This document shows positions 1 through 14,500 of a DNA stretch of 64,000 nucleotides, piece after piece. Each line of letters opens with the position of its first letter. Position 1 is the stretch's first letter. The DNA comes from Mesocentrotus franciscanus. Lineage: Eukaryota; Echinodermata; Echinoidea; Camarodonta; Strongylocentrotidae. The position numbers were made by a program, and so were the translations under genes. The stretch is taken from NCBI GenBank assembly GCA_037976565.1, contig CP137666.1, forward strand, positions 55,918,740-55,982,739. The letters run 5' to 3'. The notes below the pieces were generated by a model. It was not told where the DNA came from and made no database searches. It saw only the letters and a list, made by a program, of their open reading frames with translations.

Positions 1-979
1 TCCCCACCACCACTACCACCAACTCTCTCCTACTCTTGGACTCCCTCGGATGATACCACCCATCCACGCTGGCTGAGCAACTTTTATTTCAATAGTAGTG
101 AGTGAGTGCGTCGGATCGAGTGGTGGCGGAGTCCGCGACAGCAAATTGGATTGTAAATTTTGATTTCTAATCTCGTCACGGCGCGGTAAACAGCAGAACA
201 ATTCTTGGTTGCAGAGATACGGGTATTACCATCAAACTGAAGCGAAGAAATGCACACACACTTTTCCCGTGCAAGTTGTTTATGTCACCGTTTCTTGAGG
301 AGTATTTTATAGATTGGATTGATGATACAGTATCACTGGTTTCATATCTAAGGTAGACACTGCTGTGATGTCCATTTCTTCGATTCGCTGAATACACAAC
401 CATTATTTCCAACTTTCACAGTGTTTTTCATGATAAATCGTTAAAGAAACCTGAGGACCACGAGATTCAAAAGCAGGATTCATTAACAAGCATTTTGGGA
501 AAGCAAGCTGCCAAGTGACTCTGCAAAGTATCATGTTCATTCCACCCAATCTTGTTCGAATCGCTTTTTATAGGATTCGAGGACACATATTTTACGTATG
601 TACCTTTTGACTTCCAAAAGCAAACAAAAATAGTGCTGCTGAATTGTGCTCTTGATTCTCTACTTCCTTTGAGCAACTTTAAGGAGTGATAAATGTTTTG
701 ACAAACTCTGGCATCCAGTCACATGAATGCCTTATCCCTTTAAACCTTGCATGAACAACAATACTATCTGCAAAAAATTGATGTCGTTTAGTTCTTCAAA
801 ATTAATCGTTCGACTCAAGTACCTTCAGGAAATACCACCGTTGTTCAGGAATTTTACCCTTGGTTTACAATCACTCCACTTCAGCGTCGTTATACTGTCG
901 CCGTTCGCCAGCTTTACTTTGTATCTTTAATTTCGTTCCTTATTTGAAGTCCTCGTCGACATCGGAGAGAAGAACAAAA
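1..979 (+). other. Upstream region and presumed 5' UTR of the TMEM26-like gene
   Basis: No gene is supported here. The bases just before the ATG at 980 (ACAAAAATGG) are a good start context. The reading frame extends upstream of that ATG to 860, but those residues do not look like TMEM26, so the region is read as leader or promoter. No clear TATA box or transcription start can be placed. Short open frames on the minus strand (13-201, 176-412, 467-676) resemble no known protein. Confidence 0.4.
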
Positions 980-1179
980 ATGGGGGTCTCTCGATTTGTA
1001 ATGATTCTGCAGGGAATGACTGTTCGCTGCGTGTTTTGTATAGCAGCCATGATTAGTGTCTTTGGGGTTGTAACGGTTAAACAGCAGCAGGCCTACTGGC
1101 TTCTACTCAACTTGTCTTTCTTGCTCTTCCTCGAGGCCGCTATCACATTCACAAGAACGAAGACAGGAGAATGGAAATG
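980..1179 (+). CDS. TMEM26-like exon 1
   Basis: Encodes residues 1-66 plus two bases of codon 67. It starts at an ATG in good context and ends at AAATG|GTAAGT, an ideal donor. It holds two hydrophobic helices, the second with LLLNLSFLLFLEAAITF, a TMEM26 hallmark. The split Trp codon (TG|G) is completed by exon 2. Confidence 0.9.
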
Positions 1180-4100
1180 GTAAGTCAATCCCAAGGCGAT
1201 TGAAATCGGGTTCATGCTCAGTTCAACTGTGTCTGATATAAAGGCATCGTTACATTATTTTTACGAGGTTATCTGTCTTATAAATTTACGAGTGGATACA
1301 AGAAATGACATTGAAGAAAGAATCTTTGTCAACAAAATCGTTTATAACGAAAGGAACAAGTGTAAAGTTTGGAATTCTGAAAATTTAGGGATAACATGGT
1401 AATATCAGGTTTTCGGTCGAAGCGTAATTTCACCATCACTTATTGATTTATGGACGAAGATAGAGGTATTTCATGTTCTCGCCAACGGATATACGTGGTT
1501 TCGTACTTCTCTCTGAAATTTAGGGATAACATGGTAATATCATGTTTTCGGTCCAAGCGTAATTTCACCATCACTTATTGATTTATGGACGAAGATAGGG
1601 GTATTTCATGTTCTCGCCAAACGGATATACTTGGTTTCGTACTTCTCTCTTTGTATTTCTTTCCTTCTTTTGCAATGTGTTTGTTTATTCAACTTCGTGC
1701 CTGGTAAATTCTCAGGCGATTCATTTGGTATTACTTGCGAGCAAGAATACCTCTCGCAATATATGACAACACTTTGTTACTAAGTGCATCCTTTATATTA
1801 ATGTTATAAATAGCAATCTACATAGCTGGAGCTTTAGGCATGCTCTATTCTTTACCCATCCCATGAGCGTACCCACGCAAGCTTGACATAAGGGGTCAAT
1901 ACCTCTTGAAGAAGGGGGTTAACCAGAGTAACAATGAGTTACTCGTTTCATTTGAGAATAGTTGCCTTGACTACGCATCGATTGCAAACTATGAATAGCA
2001 TCATTTCAGCACGGGTTCTGGGAACGGGGGAGGGGCACGGGGGAGGGGCACTACCATCCATAAACCCAATCTGGCATAAAAATCTACACACTGATAAAAA
2101 AGTGCCCCCTAACTGTGCTCCTGCAGAAATTCAGAACCGCAATGGTACCTGAAAATGTGATAACTTGCTTCTTCTTTTTTCGGGGCGTTCAGAGAAAGGA
2201 CCCTTTTTTGCTGGTCAGATAATTTCTGGGTGTTGTGCACCCCCTTCCCCAGCAAGAGAATCCTGGATCCACCTCTGTCTTTATAAAACACTCTCTTGAT
2301 AGAGATTAGATGTTATGCATCTGTGATTTTTTTCCTCATTATTTCAGAAAGGGAAAAGGGAAAAACCTTGGCCTATAATTATAGATTACTTTTCCCGTAA
2401 TAATTATGTATTGACAAAATGGCGCCAGCATTTTTGGAAGGGAATATTAATTTATTACCTGGCCTTCAAAATGACCTCATATAGAATTATATATAGCTGA
2501 TTAATTAAATCTTGACAGTTCAGGTGCGAAGCGGTAACACATGATGTGAAATGAAATGTTGATCAAAGCAATAAACTGTGTTTAAGCCTCAAAGGGAGGA
2601 ATATTTGTTGATAATTATGATTTTTGTGCTCGCTGACATTTCGTTTTCTGAGAACCCTATAGGCAGATAATGGGTGCGACTGATCACTGAGGACTATGAA
2701 CATATATTTGGGTTGATTGAACATGCAATCCTAAATTGAACTAAATTAATATCTTATAACAATAAAGGGCTTCCCCGCCTAATGAGCCATCGATGACATT
2801 AAATCACTGAAGAGATAATAATTGACTTTGGTATTGCCCTTCATTGCGTCAAAGAAACCACATTTTCTTGGAAGAGCAGACTGTGCCCTGCTTCATGCTA
2901 ATGCTTCCATATTTTAAATAAAGATTTGTTACGAATTTTCTTCAAATATTTTTCCAGGAGAAAAACTTTCAAAAGATATGGGTATACATGATTTGTCAGG
3001 AGAATTTCGACGTTTTTTCTAGACTTCACTTTTTTTTTGGGGGGGGGGCTGAAAACTAGATAATCATCGTATTAAAGTGATGAGATTTTTTAAAGACCAT
3101 CCCCGACCTATTTATTGTATGAAACATTTGATTTATTATGAATTAACTTAACCACTTTTCCGGGGAAAAATAACTTTCGGTAAATAGGGGTATAAAGTAA
3201 ACAGAGGCAGTGAGACTTATTTCTATCCTGCATGAGGTATTGTCAAAAGGGGTACCTACAATAAGGGGATGAGGGGGGGGGGTGATGAATCATTGTAAGG
3301 TGAAGTATTAAAACAAAACAAAAGATCTGTGACCATACATTTTAAATTTTTTTTCTTTTGAGGTTTTATTTCAGGTTTTGTTTCAGTTTCCATACACTGG
3401 TGTATTTCCGTATATACAATTATACTAATTCTTCTTCTTCTTCGTCGTTGTACTATATACATGTAATAGGGACTTTTAGATTTTACACGACGAGAACGTG
3501 GACTGCCACGGTGACGTCCTTTTAAGGCACTGCCGGGCACGGGCCAGTGCCTTGAAAGAATGGCACACGTGGCAGTCCACTACGTCGACGTGCAAATCTA
3601 AAAGTCCTTAATATTATTATGACAACGCTTGATTCTTTTCATTACGTAATCTTTTCTGTTTCATTCATTGGAAGAAAATGTTAAGTTTATGTGCCCAATT
3701 TTCTATCTTCTCTCTCAAATTGAGTTATGCTTTGCTTCATTAAGTGCAGCTTGATATGCTGTTAGTGCATGGTCGCATAACAAATTTAATCGAAATATTT
3801 TGATACCGTCTTCACGGGTTTTTAAGCACATTCTGCAGCTACTGTCGCATTAATAAATTGGATTGAAATTGTCATAGTTTATTTATTTTTTAATCTAGAA
3901 ATATATGTTTACTTGAGATAGTGGAAGATATATATGCGTTTTTGTTTCTATAGATAGCTGTCTTATCCAACTACATGTATCAGGGGCGGATCCAGCCGGC
4001 GGCAAGGGAGGGGGCCTAAAAAGGGGCCCACTTCGTGCAAAAATTTGAAAATCGTGCCGGTCGATTTTTCGCTCAGGGGGGTAGTGAGCACAAAAAAAAA

Positions 4101-6041
4101 TAATTTGGCACCCGAAAATTTTTTTCCCTACGGGAAGGGTTATTTTTTTCAAAAAAAGGGTGTTTTTACCTGTTTTTTTTTGCTAGGGGAGGGGGCCCGA
4201 GCCCCCCGGGCCCCCCCTGGATCCGCCACTGACATGTATTGATATACGAATCGAACAGATCATTCTATTTCACTGCTCATTCCATCGAATATACATATGT
4301 CACAGAGGATGTCCTAAATATTTCGTAGAAATGGGGAAAGTGTACACATTGGGAATGTTATCAGAAAGAAGATACTTAAATTTAGTAATTAAGTAATTAG
4401 CGAAAGTAACAAAACTGAACAAGACACAATGTCATAAATGTGAGTTTGATTAATAACTGAGGACCTTGTACCTCTCTCATTCTATCTTTCCCTCTCCCCC
4501 TTCGACCCTCCCCTCCCCTCCCTTCTCTCTCTTTCTCTCTCCCTCTCTCTGTCCTTTCCCTCTTTCTTCGTTCAGTTTGTTCTCTCCCCTCTCACTCATA
4601 TTCCCTCTTTCTTATACTAGTTTATATCTTTCTCATTCTACATTCTTCTCCCCCTCCCCCTCTCTCTCTGTTTGTTTATCGCCCCCTTTCTCTTGACGAG
4701 GGCCATAAATGGCACTGTTCACAATATCTTATATTGTCAACAAACTGTCAAAACATTATTGACGTAAGTCTTTTGATAAATCCTCCTTTTATTACTATCT
4801 TTCTCTCCCACCTGTTCTAAATCATCAGTCTTATCACGATATGTATCATCCTTCGTCTGTTTGTCTATGGCTATCTTAACTGGCTCAAAATACTAAGCTA
4901 TGAGAATGTATATTACACCTACTAGTATATGCTCTTCTGTTGTCATGATATGTCATGTGTCAGGCTTAATGTACCGACAGACAATTTTTCTCTCCATTTA
5001 TTTGAAGCCTAGCTTGCTATTTATAGGTCATTGAAAGGACCATCATTCATAGTTAATACGTGGAACATAAACGCACATAATCAACGCCACTTCCAAATCT
5101 CAAGCAACCAGCACAGAATTGCATAGTTCATGTTTCGTGTATACACGCATAAAGGAAAGTAATGTAGAAGAACATGATTTTGGGCGGGCGGCACCGGTAT
5201 TGCTTGATGGATAACATATGAAAGAATAAAGTCATCGAGTGAGGGTAGGATGTGGGGGGTCATATCATCTTTTACGTTGCCTTTCCCATATCATCTACTT
5301 CACTTTCTCTCTTTCCATCTATTAAAGGGGGGGGGGGAGTGCCTCCGCGCCCCCGTTACTATATGCCACGGTGTCTTCTGAAATTATTTTTTAAAGCAAA
5401 AGGGAAACTTCAAAATTATTATCTTTCTGTCACCGTATTTAAATTTGAATTATCTCTTTTTTTTCTTTTTCTAATTCGTTTTTTTTCTTCTAAGAGCATC
5501 TATAAAACGGTGTAAACAGTTTAATAAACAAAGTGAACCTGATTAGGCCTATTATTTAACAACTATTTCATATTTCTTCCTGCAATTTATAATGCCTTTG
5601 GTCGATTATGCATCGTGGCTCAATATCTGTAGCGTTTACCTTTAAGACGAGAGTAAGTCAAATGAGGGACTAAATCTGATTTAGAGGTGTTACTGTGTTA
5701 TGAAACAATCAATTCGTAGCAACAAATCATCCATAATGACTTCTTCACCCTCTCTTTTTACCTCGGCATGTATATAAAAGAGGAGAAAGGGGTGGATAAA
5801 GATAATTCCGTCACAAGATGAAATATGACATCACTTGTTCGCTCTAAAACAAAATCACGTAGTACCTTTCTTGTTATTGTTTTACCTTTTTTCAATAAGC
5901 AAAAGGAAGCTGCTGGATAATGTAAGCGACATGATGATGACGTATTGGACTATAATAACGCGTTCATATGATGGTCTATACACTCGAGATAATCGTCATT
6001 ACGGTGATCATAATAATCATGACATTAATGATAATGATGAC

Positions 6042-6125
<84 letters not shown>

Positions 6126-8480
6126 TGTAATAATAATAATAATAATGATAATGATGATGAGGATGATGATGATGATGATAATAATAATAATAATGAAAAT
6201 AATGATGATAATAATAGTAATAGTAATAATGATGATAATGACAATAATAATAATAATAATTGTAATAATAATGATAATAATGATAATAATTATTTAAAAA
6301 AAATAATAGACAACATATTTAGATGATGAAAATCTCATGAAGAAAAAAAAATTCCATCGAGCTTCCTCATGACAACTAATTTTATCATCTTTTTTATTCA
6401 TATCGTGGAACGAATATAGTTTTAAGACTAATTAATGAATGAACATGCCTAATACTTAATTATAAACTGTATAATCAATGAGTATGGGTAATCAATGAGT
6501 AAAGGTGTTTTCATCATCATTATTTCGAATGGGGTAAAATAACGGGGGTTTACGGGTATGTTTTTGAAGAATACTTTAGAAGTACGGGTACGCGCAGTAT
6601 TCGTATCAGGGTTTATTACTTAACTGTACAGAGTGAAACAAACGTTAATACACAGTCGAAATGATTTTAATGATGTTTTTCACACATCGCTTGCAATTTA
6701 ATGTCAGGTAATCTGAGTATGGGTAATCAAGGTATTTTCATCATCATTATTTCGAAAGAGGTAAAATAACGGGGGTATATACGGGTATGTTTTTGAAGAA
6801 TACTTTAGAAGTACGGGTACGCGCAGTATTCGTATCAGGGTTTATTACTTAACTGTACACAGTGAAACAAACGTTACACAGTTGAAATGATTTTAATGAT
6901 GTTTTTCACACATCGTTTGCAATTTATTGTCAGGTAATCTGAGTATGGGTAATCAAGGTATTTTCATCATCATAATTTCGAAAGAGGTAAAATAACGGGG
7001 GTTTGCGAGTACGTTTTTACACTTGGAACAGAGTTATTGCCCGAATATCAATTTTTTATCGAGGGGGTGGAATATTGAGGACTTACTTTATGCAGCCTGC
7101 TCAAATGATTGTGTATTATTTTGTATTTATAAATTTAGCTTTTCTTGGTAATGATGTTATTGAAGTTTAATTATTGTGTCCATACGGCTGCCCGAATATG
7201 AGAGGATATTTTCCCCAAATATTGCGAGTCTACATATTCACCCCTTTCTTGTCCAAGTGCAAGTTCATGGTTGAGTTTTTCCCCCACAAATTTAATATCT
7301 TGTTAACAATTATTATTTAATTTATATCTCTCTCTTTGTGCGTCTTTCTCTCCACCCCTAACTCTCTTTATGCCCTCTCTCTCTCTGTTTCTTTCTCTAT
7401 TATCTCTTATTTCTTTTTTTTCTATCTCTTGTTTCTCTGTCTACACACACACACTCCTTCTCTCTCTCCCTCTCTTTCTCTCTCTCTCTCCCTCTCTCTC
7501 TTTCTATCTCTCTCTCTCTCTCTCTCTCTTTCTCCCTGTGAATGAAAGATCGTCGATCACAAAACATCATATCAAGAATTGGTTCAAGAAAGAAAATCAC
7601 TTAGAAATCGTTCAAGGCATCAAAAACATTGCCGTTTCTCGGCCAAGGGTGAACCAATGTCGCCATCATCAAAGTCGAGCATCTGCTGCCCATGTATACA
7701 CTCACACGAGAACAGAGCAATATTTGCAATATTCACCGAGAAAAAATTAATGATACTCATTGAAGGTTGCTTCATAAATATAGAGGGGCTTATGATAATC
7801 TACAGACTGTATTGGGAGAGCCTAGATGGTTAGTTTGATCCATGCTGTTAACTGGTCATGCTCTACAAAAAGGAGCAAAAATAGGGAGTATAAGCAAAGA
7901 GATATCACAACATAAGTCGTTTTCGGAAAAGGGTCATATCGCAATTATCTTGCCACAATTGGCGTTGGTATTGTAATCACAGTTGGAAACGCATTATGTA
8001 TGTATGCATAGAGATTAAGAGAGGGAGAGAACGAGAGAGAGAGAGAGAGAGAGAGAGAAGGGGGGGGGGTAATAAAACGAGAAACGAGATAATAATAATA
8101 ATAATAGTAATAATAATAATAATAATACATAAGACTTGTAAGGCGCCAAATCCACTTGACAGCTTGTGCAAAAGATGAAATACATGATAAATAGATAAAA
8201 GTACAATAGTAAAGGTACGGACATGTAAGGTAATTGTAATCAATTATAGGCTAAATTAAACAGATATTTCTTAAGATTATTTGTCAACACTTCACCAGAA
8301 GAAGCTGAATAAAGTAGAGAAAGGGGGATCGTAAGGAAGAGCTAGATATAGAAATATATATAACAGAAAGGTTAGTAAAGATAAGATAAGATAAGGTAGA
8401 TAGATAGATATATAGATGGATAAATAGATAGATAGATGAAAGAGAGATAGATAGATAAATAAATAGATAGATAGAGAGAG

Positions 8481-8527
<47 letters not shown>

Positions 8528-11500
8528 CTGAGAGACACAAAAAGACAATTGAAAGACACATAATTTATATACGCCGGGCATAAAGAACATATTATAAGAA
8601 AATGAGAGATAGGAAGAGCCCTAAATTATTTAGCAAATACCTATACTTACATTCCTTATTAGAAAGCAATTTCATTAATCAAACCATAAATGATATTCAT
8701 ACTAATCATACATACTTTAAATTATCGTTTGAATTTAGTGTAAAATCACCACATTTAATCCTATAATACGCATCAGTAAAAAAGAGAGGAATATTCTGTT
8801 ATTCATACTAGATGATTATGAAATACCTGCAATATTGGAATAATTTTGTTTTCTACTGGACTAGATAAAGAACGCGGGGAGGGGGATTCTAAAGGACAAT
8901 ACCGTCTATCTATAGAATATTTTGGTGGCTGTTATTTTCACATTCAGTCTACAATATACACACGTCTACGTAGTAAAAAAAAGGTGTCAATACAGTCATG
9001 TATGCCCATAATACATGGAATAATGTCCATATCACCCAGGCCATTGGTGAGGCTATAATGGATGAAATTTGTCCATCTAAGCATGATGAAACGTATTACA
9101 GTGCTGTGACCGATTTGACCTTTGTGACGTCACAATATGGCTAGTACCAGCTCAGTGACTGTCCGCTTGCATTACATATACATCTTTTCTGATTTATCAC
9201 GAATTAGTTTTATGACAGTCATTGACTTGAACTACGAAAGAATTAGAAGATGTATCTGAACAATGACGTCTCCCGATTTCCCTTGGCACTTCCGTCCTCT
9301 CTTCTTCTTCTTCTTCTTCTTCTTCTTCTTCTTCTTCTTCTTCTTCTTTCTCATCTTCTTCTTCTTCTTCTTCTTCTTCTTCTTCTTCTTCTTCTTCTTC
9401 TTCTTCTTCTTCTTCTTCTTCTCCTTCTACTACTGCTTGTTCCCTCCTAAGCTCCATATTTTCATTTAATCGCTATTCCATGAGGCTACTTTTAACCTTA
9501 GCCCTGCTTTCTGAGTCGTTGCCCTCTAACGAGCTCTTTCTTTTCACTTGGAGGAATAATCTTATGAAATACACTCTGTAAAACTATTAAAGATTTTATC
9601 ATTCTTATTGTAACTATCTTGGTGATTCAATGAAGAGTTATCTAACGCTCTCAGTTAGTTTTTGTAATATATTCGGTTTTGTTAGTTTCGGATGGATTTC
9701 CCCTTCAATTTATTGACTTAAACTTATAGTTATAGGTCTACTATGATAAGGTAACATGACGAGGATTGCAGTTTTATCACTAATATCACAATCAACCTTC
9801 TTGGAGTTATTTTGTTTTCAAGAACCTTTACAATTTATTTGACATTAGCATTTTAATACAAAATAAGTTTTATCACCAACATCTCGGACATTCCTAGTTC
9901 ATGAATATTCCAATGTCGATATTGACCAATGATCGGGTCTTTCAATATATACCAATTATTCATTAAAAATATCTGAGTTATTGATCAACTTTGAGCCTCC
10001 CCTTCAGTCGATTCCTGATTGAGTCGACTCTATGATTACATGAATAGTGAATGCAATATTTAAGGTCTATAAATCATTCCTTTTTATAATGACAAAAATT
10101 GCAATTAAAAGAATATATTTTAAAATATACCGTGTACGCTTTTTCTAGCGACCATAACACATGGAAATCAGCAAATCGCTTTTATAATTGGTAAATTTAT
10201 CTTGGATCATCACTTTGATCATGACTTAATAAGCCATTGATTGCTCTCAATATTGTGTATGTCGATCATTATATGACATAATCATGAATATTCTTAATAA
10301 TTGGCTTTGAAAACATTTTTATACGTTGATGACATGTCATTTCAACAGTAAAGCCATAGCCTTCAAACATGAAATCCATACTTAATTAATGAAATGATGT
10401 ATGGTGTCCTGCATAATAACAACAAAAAAAGAGAAAGAATCAATTTCAAATTATGAACAGCAAACAGTGTTACATTATTAAGAACAGATCAAATCTCAAT
10501 CGTTCAAAAGTATTCCTCAGGCGACTGTTCGTATTTTAACCAGTTATATTTACTTGAATTCTCTTTATGATGCAAAGTAAATTCTCAAAATGTTGAATCC
10601 AGATACATCATGCCAGCCAAAACGAATTCGATATGAATATTAACAACTCATAGCTAGGTAATAAGCTCAATAACAGAATAAAGAGATGGAACATCGAAGT
10701 ATTTCGGACCTAAATTCATCAGGGTCTAAATTTGATATTAAGGGAGAGGGGGGACGAATCCTCCAAAGAAAGGGATGTGGTGGGGTGGATATAATCTGTT
10801 ACTTTTGTACTATCCGATACCTTTCTTCTTTTGGTGTTCATTGTACTTTTGCTCTTAATGTTAATATCGATCATTAAAACCTATAATTTGGGAAAAGTTT
10901 TTATTTTCTAAACGATCAACGATTCTTTGTTGAATTTAAACATTTTCTTTCGATTACCAGAACTTGATCACCATTACAACCAAACAGTCTAATGATAATG
11001 AAACGGAGGACGACGCCATTCGACAAAAAAAATAATTGAATTCCTAAGACACACTAGTATACCATCCTGAATGATCCATCCATTAAACAGTTGAGCAACC
11101 ACAAAGATCCCCGAAGACATCACTCCTAGAAGGAATCACCCATCCTTTGATGAAAACATTTTGCGATGTATGATTTCCCCTGTTCACCGCATCCGGACTC
11201 CATGCAGTGCTCATGATCCGTAGCCAGGCTGCTTTTTATCGATTTTACACTTAATAGCACATTATTATGAAGGGGAAAGCTTGGTGATGATTAGGGGGCA
11301 TAACAAAATTGACCCATGATACAGGGGAGGGGATAAAGTAATTTGCCCTATAACTACGATATGGGCAAGTCCATGCTAGTTTGCCCTGTACGCTTAAAGA
11401 TCATTGTAGACCCTCTTGATCGTTTTTAGTATTTGACAAGCCTATTTTAGAGCTGGATCAAACCAGATGTCAAATAATCTTTAATGTCATTTTGTTGATG

Positions 11501-14500
11501 ATATCATAGTCCTTGATGACGTAAGAAACACTTTGGACATGATCGTATATGACGTGCCCATATAGTTTCATTAACAATTAATGAGCTGTCAAACGGGTAA
11601 TTACGATTGATATGTGTAAATTGTAATTTCATATTAACGGTTTAAAAAAACTGATATTTCATTGCTTTTAGGAGATGTTTGTGTTAATCAAAATGTTTTT
11701 TTTAATACTCTTCGTTGACCTGTATGGGTATATCCACATCTGTAGTTCGCATGCGTACAATTTCAATTGCCTATGTTTGGTCGTTCTCTGTTTATTGCGA
11801 AGAATTTATTCTCATCACATCCGAATACCGAAATCCCAACTGAAAGCAAAATTTTCAGATACGCATCTAAAAATATCAGTTTATAACCAATGACAGGGCC
11901 TGGGTTAGCTAGAGGTGTGTTGTTTTTCGAAATACCTGTATAGAATTTGTAACGAAATATACTTTTATTATCGTAATGTTAATGGGGGTGAATATCAATT
12001 CATGTCATGTCACTGTGCTCTTTAAACTCTATTACATGGTATGTAGAACGCGATTGCAAAGACTTTCGAGAAATAAACCTAAGGCAATTTCAATAGCCTT
12101 GTGCCTTACCTGTAGAAATGTGATAACATTACAATAGCATGTTACGTCATCCGAACAGCTATAGTTCTATAGGCAATACAATGGTGCATTGAAGTTGACA
12201 CGTTGACTTTTTGTGTGAAAGTCTTTGCGATCGGTTGTAGTTGTCTTGACAAAAAAACAGCTAATAATGATTTATGACAGCCCATGATAATTATTATTTT
12301 GGCGGAACATGATAATTGTAATTTTAGACTGGAAATGTGCCAGCGAAGTAACAAGCAAGTGCTGTCCGTGTTCACTATAAAGAAAGAAGATTCCTTTCAA
12401 TATGCGGAACAGTCAATTTCGTGGACAGGAGCTCTTAAGAGGAATCCATTGTGCGCGCATTTTCGTCATTCGCTTGATAAATTCTGGAACACCCCTGTGA
12501 ATTCGTTAATAAATCACTCCAGGCAGGCAAGCAGGAAGGTAGGATGAAAAGGTGAAGTTTACCATTGACATTGTGGAGGAACTTTGAATTCATCAGGCGA
12601 AACGAGACAAGGCGGGTGGGGAAAATGAGACGAGTAGTTGGTGATCCTGTTTTAAAGCCCGATCTACTCGTGATAATGATCTTATTAATAATTAATGCAT
12701 CACTGCTTTGAAAAAAAGTAATAACCTTTGAATGGACATTCATGGGGTCATGTGAATTTTTTGTATTCGAGGCATAACTGGCCTTGGCTTTAGAACATGA
12801 TAACATGATCAGGCCTATCTTGAAAACAATACCAACACGTTAATTATGGTTAAATATTTTGTCTCTCCTTATGCTGGTACCGGTAATGCTATTGTCAAGT
12901 CAAAGTACATCAGCGGATAAGGATTCTCCTTTTAAAAGATAAAAGTAACTGAAATGGAACGAAATTTAAGCGAACGAATACAAATAAATTCAACGTCACG
13001 GTCCTATCGTCAATCCTCACTGCGCTGCATTTTATTTCCAATAATAAGGATCGCATCAAATTTATTTGTCTTCTTTCAAGCCTTTATGAATTTTTCCTCT
13101 GTGTCTGTTTTTAGTCACTTTGACTATTTTAAAATTAAACTCTTGCCATCATACGGCTATTAAAATGAAAATGGTGGAATTTTGGAAAAAACAGACGAGT
13201 AAATTTGTATTCTCTGACAAGCAGATGGGTATTATTTCATGTATGGTTTAATGGCCTTTTCTTGTTGAAGAACAGAAATTATTAATGGCATGAAGTACAG
13301 GCTTGTCTGGACACGCGTGTCAATGCATGAGGTTTGTCTGATTTTTGTTGTCATTAATGGATCTGCCCAGGTGCTCACAGGGACTTGTTTCAAATGTTCT
13401 CCTTCATTCAAAAATCCTTCTTCTGGACATGCACGGATGCATTTGATTGTTGCCCGTTCGCATCACACTGTCTATCTCTATTTCATTCAAAGAAACTATT
13501 TCATTAAGGTTGATTGAAAGCACTTCTCCAAATCATCGACGTTTCATTATTGCTCCCATGAATGACTCATTATGTCATGGCCTGGTATTTATCAGAAAGA
13601 TTTTTTAAATGATATTATGTACTGATGGTCACGGTTATGTGATGCACACATCGATATATTCATTAGGAGGGCGCCATTTGAAATAAATATTCGGCGTAGC
13701 GTGTGTCCTGCCATAGGGGTGTGGCAGCTCTGGAATCATTTGGGAGCAGTAGTATTACTAGGTGGATACATTTTATTTAAATACTAATCAATAAGGTGAC
13801 CATCGATGGGAAGGGGGGGGGGGCGGGCGGATGTGGTCCACAGTCGTAATCTTTTCTGAACTATTCCTTACCTCATTACTCTCCCTTTCCCCGCCCCCTC
13901 TCTCTCTCCTCTCTCTCCCTCTTTCTCCATATTTTTGCACCACTTGGTTTGGAGTACATGCCTCCAGTAGCTACGCTGCTGGAAACAATTAGTTTGATAT
14001 AGTTAATAGATATAAAATTCGTTTACACAACACAATTAAGGGTTGTGGATAGGCTTTACTAAATATGTTGGCACTTTGATACAGTAGGTCAGAGATTCGA
14101 ACTCTATGCGTGCCATTAAATATGTATTTTTTATGTTGTACTGGCAATTTAATAATAATAATAATAATCCGGATTTATATAGCGATTAATACGGAATACC
14201 ATCTCTAAGCGCTTTACAGATATTATTACCCCGGTCATCGGATTCATTCACGCACAATGTGCACCATCAAAAGTCGTACGTAGGAGTAGGAATACGATGG
14301 AATCTAGGTAGGACAACCATATCGTATTACATGGAAGCACGTGCTTCATGAGTAGCATTGTGTGAATATGTCTTGAAGTGCCACACTCTTGACATTCTAT
14401 ACCAGTAAATTTATGATAATAGTCCCATAACATCGCGATTTTTGACTGTATACCATAGATGAGAATGAACATAAACATTTAAAATTGGCAATATTGTGGC

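Noticed and set aside
860..979. 40-residue N-terminal extension of the TMEM26-like protein
   Set aside because: The family begins close to the first hydrophobic helix, and the ATG at 980 has the better context.
1386..1538. True I-SceI homing-endonuclease sites
   Set aside because: Each differs from the site by one base, and no homing endonuclease or group I intron is present.
5835..6326. Poly-Asn/Asp protein of 163 residues
   Set aside because: Pure consequence of the AAT/GAT microsatellite; all frames and both strands are open.
9197..9457. Poly-Glu protein on the minus strand
   Set aside because: Translation of the TTC repeat.
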